Positions 58,321 to 64,000 of a stretch of 64,000 nucleotides of DNA are shown here, piece after piece (the first letter of the stretch is position 1; the number at the start of each line of letters is the position of its first letter). The stretch is from Terrimonas_A sp051954695 (GTDB lineage Bacteria > Bacteroidota > Bacteroidia > Chitinophagales > Chitinophagaceae): contig JBQCHL010000022.1 in NCBI GenBank assembly GCA_051954695.1, positions 1 to 64,000 of the forward strand. The letters are read 5' to 3'. The notes beneath the pieces were generated by a model. The model was not told where the DNA came from. It did not search any database and saw nothing but the letters and a program-made list of their open reading frames with translations. Both the position numbers and the translations under genes were made by a program.

Positions 58321-59247
58321 CTACGAAAGCCCTAATTTTTCCAGCACCACTTCTGTCATCCTCAAAAAAGCTTCATGGCTATATCCTGCAATATGTGGTG
58401 TAATGATCACATTAGGTTGAGCCAGCAGCCAATCAAGATTAGCCTTTTCTTCAGGCTTATAAGTATTTAACTTTTCATTTTCCAGTACGTCCAGCGCAGC
58501 AGCTTTTATTTTCTTGTTTTTCAAAGCTTCAATTACTGCAGGTGTATCTACTGTTTTGCCACGGGACGTGTTAAGAAAATAAGGTGACCGTTGCAGGGAA
58601 TTGAAGAATTCTTCTCCTGCAAGATGAAAAGTTTCATCAGTTAATGGTACATGAAGACTGATCACATCAGCATAGCGGCAAATCTGTTCCAGGTTGGCTT
58701 CTTTTATATAACCACCACCAAAATCAAATTTGTATTTATCATAAGCCAATATGGTCACATCAAAAGATCTCAGCAATTTGGCAAAAGCCATTCCTGTGTT
58801 GCCAAAGCCGATAAGGCCAACAGTGCGGCCGGTCAGCTCCGTTCCCCGGTTCTCATCTCTTTTCCAAAGTCCTTCTCTCACTTCATTCAATGAAGAAGGT
58901 ATCTTATTCATCAACGCCAGTAATAAACCCAGTGCATGCTCTGCTACAGCATTACGGTTGCCTTCAGGGCTGCTCACACAAAGGATGCCTTTGCTTTCTG
59001 CATAAGGCACATCAATCAGTTCCATACCGCTTCCCAACCGGCCGATCCATTTCAATGAACCGGCTTTATCGATCAGGGGGCGGTCTACTTTAATGCGGGT
59101 AGTGAGGATCAGGCCTTCTGCATCATGAACTGTTTCCGTCAGTTCTTCATAACTGATCTGTGGATCATATACTACTTCGTATCCTTTTTTTTCCAATACT
59201 TCCCGGAGATGGTCATGCGCCTTTCCCGTAATGATTACCTTCTTCAT
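58321..59247 (-). CDS. D-2-hydroxyacid dehydrogenase (SerA/PdxB-type family)
   Basis: 308 residues. NAD-binding Rossmann motif GLIGFGNTGMAFA near 142, catalytic arginine region (TSRGKTVDTPAVI) and HIAGYSHEA near the C-terminus, where the histidine H290-like residue acts as the acid. The substrate among phosphoglycerate, glyoxylate, lactate and others cannot be told; no ACT domain, so it is not a full SerA. It is 17 bases after rsmA and shares its transcript. Confidence 0.88.
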   Translation of the reverse strand: MKKVIITGKAHDHLREVLEKKGYEVVYDPQISYEELTETVHDAEGLILTTRIKVDRPLIDKAGSLKWIGRLGSGMELIDVPYAESKGILCVSSPEGNRNAVAEHALGLLLALMNKIPSSLNEVREGLWKRDENRGTELTGRTVGLIGFGNTGMAFAKLLRSFDVTILAYDKYKFDFGGGYIKEANLEQICRYADVISLHVPLTDETFHLAGEEFFNSLQRSPYFLNTSRGKTVDTPAVIEALKNKKIKAAALDVLENEKLNTYKPEEKANLDWLLAQPNVIITPHIAGYSHEAFLRMTEVVLEKLGLS

Positions 59248-59264
59248 GTTGTATATTCCTGCTG

Positions 59265-60017
59265 TTATTTCATTTTGAAGCTAAGTGCTGCAAATTGCTC
59301 CACACTCAGTTGCTCTGCTCTTTTACCAAACAATTCATCTTCCAGTATGTTTGCTTCAAACAAACTTCTTACTGCATTCCGCAATGTTTTGCGGCGTTGG
59401 TTAAATGCAGTTTTCACCAGTAAAAAGAAATCCTTTTCCGACTTCATAGGCGGCATATCCTTTCTTGGCACCATCCTGATCACACCGCTTTTTACTTTGG
59501 GGGGAGGATTGAAACTCTGTTCTGATACATCAAACAGGTATTCCACTTCAAAAAATGCCTGCACCAGCACGCTCAGCACTCCATACACTTTATTGCCTTC
59601 CGGGGCAGCAGCACGCTGTGCCACTTCTTTCTGGAACATGCCCACCATGCATTCCACATCTTCTTTCCATTCCAGTATTTTAAAGAGGATCTGAGTGGAG
59701 ATATTATAAGGGAAATTACCAACAATGGTAAAATTGCCTGCAAAAGGCTTTTCTATGTCCAGGAAACTTTGATGAATGATCTTATCCTTTATAGCAGGAT
59801 AGGTAGCTGATAAAAAACTTACTTTTTCTTCATCCAGCTCCACCGCTTTAAAATCCACGTTCTCCAACTGCAGCAAATATTTGGTAAGCGCTCCGCCGCC
59901 CGGGCCCACTTCCAGCAATTGGGAAAAAGGCCGTTGCTGCAATGCAGATACGATCTTACGGCAGATGTTCTCGTCTTTCAGGAAATGCTGACCAAGGGAT
60001 TTTTTGAGGGTGTACAT
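59265..60017 (-). CDS. rsmA: 16S rRNA dimethyladenosine transferase RsmA (KsgA)
   Basis: 250 residues. SAM-dependent dimethylation of A1518 and A1519 in 16S rRNA, a late checkpoint in 30S assembly. SAM motif LEVGPGGGALTKYLLQ, and motif IV VGNFPYNIST (NxPY-type). The N-terminal KKSLGQHFLKDENI is typical. A -7 box TATTTTTG (60023-60030) ends five bases before the ATG, so the transcript is probably leaderless. pdxA, its usual neighbour in other bacteria, lies 2.9 kb away here. Confidence 0.96.
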   Translation of the reverse strand: MYTLKKSLGQHFLKDENICRKIVSALQQRPFSQLLEVGPGGGALTKYLLQLENVDFKAVELDEEKVSFLSATYPAIKDKIIHQSFLDIEKPFAGNFTIVGNFPYNISTQILFKILEWKEDVECMVGMFQKEVAQRAAAPEGNKVYGVLSVLVQAFFEVEYLFDVSEQSFNPPPKVKSGVIRMVPRKDMPPMKSEKDFFLLVKTAFNQRRKTLRNAVRSLFEANILEDELFGKRAEQLSVEQFAALSFKMK

Positions 60018-60022
60018 TAATG

Positions 60023-60030
60023 CAAAAATA
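60023..60030 (-). promoter_or_regulatory. rsmA promoter, -7 box TATTTTTG
   Basis: Perfect TAnnTTTG on the minus strand, five bases before the rsmA ATG; another predicted leaderless start. Confidence 0.5.
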
Positions 60031-60039
60031 AGATAATCC

Positions 60040-62700
60040 TTATCTCAGCTTTTGCACTTTCACTTTTCCTTCCATGCCCTGTCCGTTCACCTGCAGATAA
60101 TACACGCCGGAAGGCAGGCTGGCCAGGCTGATATTGATCACATTGTTCCCTTTCACAAGATTCTCTGTTCCCTGCATCACAACACGACCGGTATTATCAT
60201 GCATTTTCCATTGTGCATTACCAGCAGTCCGGGAATGAATGATCAGTTTTGTTTCATTAGTGGCCGGATTGGGCGAAACCAGGATATCCCTTGTTAATGA
60301 GGACAATGAAATAGCGATCACATTGGAATAAGAAACAGCGCCGTCCTGATCAACCATTCTCAGGCGGTAATAAACAACGGAAGCCGGCAGGTCAGTGAGA
60401 GTATTGTCTGTAAACGTGTACCGGTTCTTCACATTTCCATTATCATTGGCCGTTACTTTACCGATGCTGGTGAAATTGCGGCTGTCTGTACTTCTTTCTA
60501 TGGCAAAAAAGTCGGTATTTATTTCCTGGGCAGTTTCCCATTGCAGCAATGCAGTGGCATTTTCCTGCAATGCACCTTTAAAGCTTAAAAGATGAAGCGG
60601 CAATGTAATGCTGCTTGCACCAAAATAGAATGAAGAAAAGCCGGTAAGGTTATTATACTGCAACACATAAGCGTTGGTTCCGTGTGCCTCCCAGTAATCA
60701 GGGGTAAGGGATGTAGTGGAGGTAAGAATATTTCCTCCGCAGGCATCCTGGTTTTTCAGTATAAGCAGATCATCCAGTTCATTGATCAGGCTGGCGCCAT
60801 CAGCATCCAGCGCATCAAATTCTGCTTTTGAAATATACAGGCGGATCTTCACCGGTTGCCCTACAAGAGGTTGATTGGTGGGAGTAATGGTAATGCTCCG
60901 GTCAAGATATTTCTTTCCGCCGGCAGTACGTATCGTACCGCTGTGTACATACACAGAAGAGCTGACAGCACCCAGGTCATTTCCATTGGCATATACTTCC
61001 GCTATCACATTACCATCAGGGCCGGTAAAGGGTACCCAGAGGTCTGCATTCTTATTGGCATTGTTGATCACCACCGTGCTGCCCGGAGTACAGGTATTGG
61101 CTGTGCCGGTTGTAATATCAATAGCCTGGGAAATGGTGCTTTTATCCGAAGCATCGTTTTTATATCCTAAAAAAGTATACTTCTGCACACAACCAGCACA
61201 GGCTGGAACGATGGGGTTATTGGCACTGGGGCCTGAACTGCTGGATGAACGTTCCATTACTACATAGATCGATCTTCCATCAGGGTCAACAGCCACATCC
61301 CTGAAGCGGTTCCTGCTGCCGAAATAACCAATGGTGTCGGTGCCATCAACAGGTATCACTGCTGATCCGTCAGCATTCAATTTCAACCGCAGCACTCTTC
61401 CCCATTTCAACGATTCAATCAGCAATGAGTTCTTCCATCCGGGAATATAACTTTTGGTATAAAGCCCAAGCCCCGAATATCCTTCGGAATGCCAGTAGTT
61501 GTTGGCCGATTGCGCTGATACATTTTGTGTACCATCCCAGTAATTCTGATTGGTATAGATATATTGTATGGACCATGGCGTAGAATTATCACCTGCAACG
61601 GAGGGATAGTTTGAATAGATAGGGTCCATATAGCTTGAGCCGATATTATTCGCGTTAGTCAGTTCATTGCCGATCAGCGGGAGTGAGCTGTTACTTGGGC
61701 CAGCTTTGGCATTATTGTAATTACCATCATTCTTATATCCTATCACCAATGGATGGCCATAATTTTTACCTGACTCAAGCATGTTTACTTCATCATCACT
61801 GAAAGGGCCATGCGATGTGCCATAAAAACGCGGTGTTCCATTGATGGTATCATAAGCAAAGCCCTGGTTGTTGCGCATACCAATACTCCACACAGCACTT
61901 TGTACACCTAAAGCGGAATTGTATGGATTATTATTCGGTATCCAGCGGTTATAGTTCATGGGCGACTGTGTGGCATCACCGTCTTCTTCCAAATTGAACC
62001 GGAGTATCTTTCCTTCATATGAATTGGTCCTTTGAGCTTTGATGGTACGGTTGAGATTATCGTACTGCCCTGCACCCATATCGCCCACTGCATAATACAG
62101 GTAATTCACTCCACCTTCCGGTTTAATGATCAGGCGGCCAGAATTATGATCATTGCTTCCGCGGATGGTATCGCAGATTGTTACAGGGCTATCTAATTTA
62201 CCGGAAGCAGTGTTGAAAGTAAAACGGACCAGCCAGGTAATAAAGAGATTGCCTTTTACCAATTCACCATTGTAGCTAACATTGTTTCCTCGAAAATCAT
62301 GTACATAAGCAACATATACAAACCGCTTTGCAGGGTCAGTCATAAAATCGGGGTGAATGGCAAGCCCCATCATCCCACCCTGCGGCCAGGGATTTTGTGT
62401 TGAGGGAAAAGTTCTTCTATAAGCTGACGGTGTAAAACTGCTACCATCACTAAGATCCAGGATCGTTCTCCTGCTTCCATTTACAGGATGTATTTTATTG
62501 ACCTTATAACTTTTTGCTTCTGTTACCCATAAAGAATCATCGGGGCCATAAGTAATTTCCCAGGGGTCCTGGAGATTGGCAGCTGCATTGACCAAATCCG
62601 TTTTGAGGAATACTTCGTTCATCCTGCTCGATACAACCTGGGCCAATGAGGACATACACAAAACTAATCCCACAAGCAGGAGGAACGATGGCTTTTTCAT
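60040..62700 (-). CDS. PQQ-type sugar dehydrogenase with T9SS sorting domain
   Basis: 886 residues. Signal peptide MKKPSFLLLVGLVLCMSSLAQ, then a six-bladed propeller of the glucose/sorbosone dehydrogenase family (DPWEITYGPDDSLWVTEAK; GGMMGLAIHPDFMTDPAKRFVYVAYVH; DHNSGRLIIKPEGGVNYLYYAVGDMG; EDGDATQSPMNYNRWIPNNNPYN; EVNMLESGKNYGHPLVIGY), which binds PQQ, Ca2+ and substrate at the top of the propeller. A linker follows, and the last 80 residues (ILVSPNPATNETKLIIHS to YYLQVNGQGMEGKVKVQKL) are a type IX secretion C-terminal domain, so it is exported across the outer membrane and probably surface-bound. Substrate unknown. Confidence 0.92.
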   Translation of the reverse strand: MKKPSFLLLVGLVLCMSSLAQVVSSRMNEVFLKTDLVNAAANLQDPWEITYGPDDSLWVTEAKSYKVNKIHPVNGSRRTILDLSDGSSFTPSAYRRTFPSTQNPWPQGGMMGLAIHPDFMTDPAKRFVYVAYVHDFRGNNVSYNGELVKGNLFITWLVRFTFNTASGKLDSPVTICDTIRGSNDHNSGRLIIKPEGGVNYLYYAVGDMGAGQYDNLNRTIKAQRTNSYEGKILRFNLEEDGDATQSPMNYNRWIPNNNPYNSALGVQSAVWSIGMRNNQGFAYDTINGTPRFYGTSHGPFSDDEVNMLESGKNYGHPLVIGYKNDGNYNNAKAGPSNSSLPLIGNELTNANNIGSSYMDPIYSNYPSVAGDNSTPWSIQYIYTNQNYWDGTQNVSAQSANNYWHSEGYSGLGLYTKSYIPGWKNSLLIESLKWGRVLRLKLNADGSAVIPVDGTDTIGYFGSRNRFRDVAVDPDGRSIYVVMERSSSSSGPSANNPIVPACAGCVQKYTFLGYKNDASDKSTISQAIDITTGTANTCTPGSTVVINNANKNADLWVPFTGPDGNVIAEVYANGNDLGAVSSSVYVHSGTIRTAGGKKYLDRSITITPTNQPLVGQPVKIRLYISKAEFDALDADGASLINELDDLLILKNQDACGGNILTSTTSLTPDYWEAHGTNAYVLQYNNLTGFSSFYFGASSITLPLHLLSFKGALQENATALLQWETAQEINTDFFAIERSTDSRNFTSIGKVTANDNGNVKNRYTFTDNTLTDLPASVVYYRLRMVDQDGAVSYSNVIAISLSSLTRDILVSPNPATNETKLIIHSRTAGNAQWKMHDNTGRVVMQGTENLVKGNNVINISLASLPSGVYYLQVNGQGMEGKVKVQKLR

Positions 62701-62892
62701 TGATAGTGGATTTGGCCTGTAAATTAGAAAGATCGCCTTAAATAAATTGAGTACTTCCCGTGAATTTGTTATTAGTATATACCCTTAGTGGATTAGGATT
62801 CTTCCGAAACCGGCAAATGGAGCAGATCGGGACTTAAGTACCTGTCCCATTCAGACTTTTGTTAGTACTTTTATGCATAAATCTGTAAGACA

Positions 62893-63981
62893 ATGACTAA
62901 CACTTCCGCCAAACCCGTGATCGGCATATCCTGTGGGGACCTGAATGGTATAGGCTTAGAACTTATTATAAAAGCTTTCTCGGATAACAGGCTGCTGGAC
63001 CTTTGCACACCGGTGATCTTTGCATCGAATAAGGTGGTGAATTTTTACCGGAAGTCAATCAGCGAAATCAATTTTAATTACCAAAGCACAAAAGAATATA
63101 ATCGCCTCAATAACAAGCAAGTAAACGTATTCAACTGCTGGGAGGAAGAGGTAGCGATCAATCCCGGTCAACTGGAAGATGCAGCAGGAAAATATGCTGT
63201 TTTATCCCTCCAAACAGCCGTGGCCGCACTGAAGCAACAGCAGATCGACGGGCTGGTAACTGCACCGATCCATAAAAAGAATATCCAGTCGGCCGACTTT
63301 AATTACACCGGCCATACGCCCTTCCTTAAGGAAGCTTTTAATGCAAATGATGTGGTAATGATGTTGTGTGCAGGCAATTTCCGCGTAGCACTGGCTACAG
63401 AACATGTGCCGGTAAAAGACATTGCTCAATACATTACTAAAGAAAATATTCTCAGTAAACTCAATATCATCCACAAAAGCCTGCAGCGCGATTTTGGAAT
63501 AGACCGTCCTCGCATAGCTGTACTTGGACTGAACCCTCATGCCGGAGATGAAGGGCTGATAGGAAAAGAAGAGGAAACTATTATTAAACCGGCTATCAAA
63601 GAGGCCAAGAACAATAATATGCTGGTGGTTGGTCCTTTTAGTGCAGATGCTTTTTTCGCGAGGAGCCAACATGAGAAATTTGATGCAGTACTGGCTATGT
63701 ACCATGACCAGGGGTTGATCCCTTTCAAGGCCCTGGCTTCAGGTGAAGGAGTGAATTATACCGCAGGGCTGCCTGTAGTAAGGACCTCACCTGATCATGG
63801 AGTAGCTTTTGATATAGCCGGCAAGGATAAAGCCGATACTTCGTCTTTTCTCACTTCCATTTTTGAATGTATAGATATCATTCAGCAAAGAAGCGCGTAT
63901 GATGCCAACAGGAGTAATCCGCTGAAAAAGATCAACCCCGAAGTGTTTGCGAGAATGGAAGACGAGGAAATCAGGGAATGA
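62893..63981 (+). CDS. pdxA: 4-hydroxythreonine-4-phosphate dehydrogenase
   Basis: 362 residues. NAD-dependent step of pyridoxal-phosphate synthesis (DXP-dependent route, with PdxJ). Metal and substrate residues: YTGHTPFLKEAF, MYHDQGLIPFKAL (catalytic His), TSPDHGVAFDIAG (third His ligand region). The start is ATG 62893 (MTNTSAKPVIGISCGDLNGIGLELI). It is complete in the window, ending 19 bases before its right edge. It diverges from the sugar dehydrogenase. No convincing -7 box was found just upstream. Confidence 0.95.
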   Translation: MTNTSAKPVIGISCGDLNGIGLELIIKAFSDNRLLDLCTPVIFASNKVVNFYRKSISEINFNYQSTKEYNRLNNKQVNVFNCWEEEVAINPGQLEDAAGKYAVLSLQTAVAALKQQQIDGLVTAPIHKKNIQSADFNYTGHTPFLKEAFNANDVVMMLCAGNFRVALATEHVPVKDIAQYITKENILSKLNIIHKSLQRDFGIDRPRIAVLGLNPHAGDEGLIGKEEETIIKPAIKEAKNNNMLVVGPFSADAFFARSQHEKFDAVLAMYHDQGLIPFKALASGEGVNYTAGLPVVRTSPDHGVAFDIAGKDKADTSSFLTSIFECIDIIQQRSAYDANRSNPLKKINPEVFARMEDEEIRE

Positions 63982-64000
63982 CGGATCACTGTCCATCGGA

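Noticed and set aside
62861..62873. TACTTTTA just before pdxA as a promoter
   Set aside because: A TTTTG lies only four bases away rather than about 20, so the spacing does not fit; kept as unsupported.
1..64000. CRISPR arrays, prophage, insertion sequences, tRNA or rRNA genes
   Set aside because: No regularly spaced direct repeats, no transposase or integrase, and no cloverleaf or rRNA signature were recognised by eye; a tRNAscan and Infernal run would be needed to be certain.

Overview
The window is chromosomal DNA of a Bacteroidota bacterium, most likely of the Chitinophagia (Chitinophagaceae) type; the genus cannot be fixed from sequence alone. Signs are a C-terminal type IX secretion sorting domain, a tricorn-type protease, the lineage-typical DUF3098, DUF4920 and DUF6686 families, the ftsX-DUF3098-uppP set, and many promoters with the Bacteroidota -7 box TAnnTTTG in place of a sigma-70 -10 box. 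It is gene-dense core genome: I see no phage, integrase, insertion sequence, CRISPR array, rRNA or tRNA.

Layout. 1-9.1 kb: a complete C5 haem pathway, with hemA-C-D-E-F-B-L on the minus strand and hemH-hemJ plus a ChaN-like haem-family protein diverging on the plus strand. 10-13 kb: a DUF4920 protein, a di-haem cytochrome c peroxidase, a nitroreductase and DUF6686. 13.3-17.4 kb: class I ribonucleotide reductase nrdB-nrdA behind a cobalamin riboswitch. 17.4-21.3 kb: an unknown two-gene pair, an M1 aminopeptidase and an AraC regulator with a cysteine cluster. 21.4-22.8 kb: lpxA and a lone ABC ATPase. 23-27.9 kb: a TetR-TolC-EmrA-EmrB efflux operon with a clear operator. 28-38.4 kb: CPA2 antiporter, a small secreted protein, alanine dehydrogenase, tsaE, copper ATPase, RecQ and a HerA-like ATPase. 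38.4-47.7 kb: a GroES-like protein, an OmpR-type regulator, RuvB, an M23 peptidase, a tricorn protease and LeuS. 47.8-55.5 kb: ftsX, DUF3098, uppP, an MFS protein, an MBL hydrolase, DUF3108, a flippase-like protein, RuvC and HIT. 55.6-64 kb: a TonB receptor, GreA, a D-2-hydroxyacid dehydrogenase, RsmA, a T9SS-sorted sugar dehydrogenase and PdxA.

How it fits together. The haem genes supply every step from glutamyl-tRNA to protohaem, using the oxygen-dependent HemF and the HemJ oxidase, which suits an aerobe; the nearby di-haem peroxidase is a possible consumer. The RNR operon appears to be switched off by adenosylcobalamin, implying a B12-dependent RNR elsewhere. Envelope functions (lipid A, undecaprenyl recycling, FtsX, TonB, T9SS cargo, efflux) and DNA repair (RecQ, RuvB, RuvC, HerA-like) make up much of the rest.

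Most unusual signals: (i) several families of long, often perfect intergenic palindromes, two of them with 29- and 34-bp perfect arms; (ii) many genes whose TAnnTTTG box lies only 3-8 bases before the ATG, implying leaderless mRNAs; (iii) a B12 riboswitch on a B12-independent RNR; (iv) a near-perfect Shine-Dalgarno on greA in a lineage that rarely uses one; (v) a cysteine cluster in an AraC regulator; (vi) an uncharacterised gene pair of toxin-antitoxin size.
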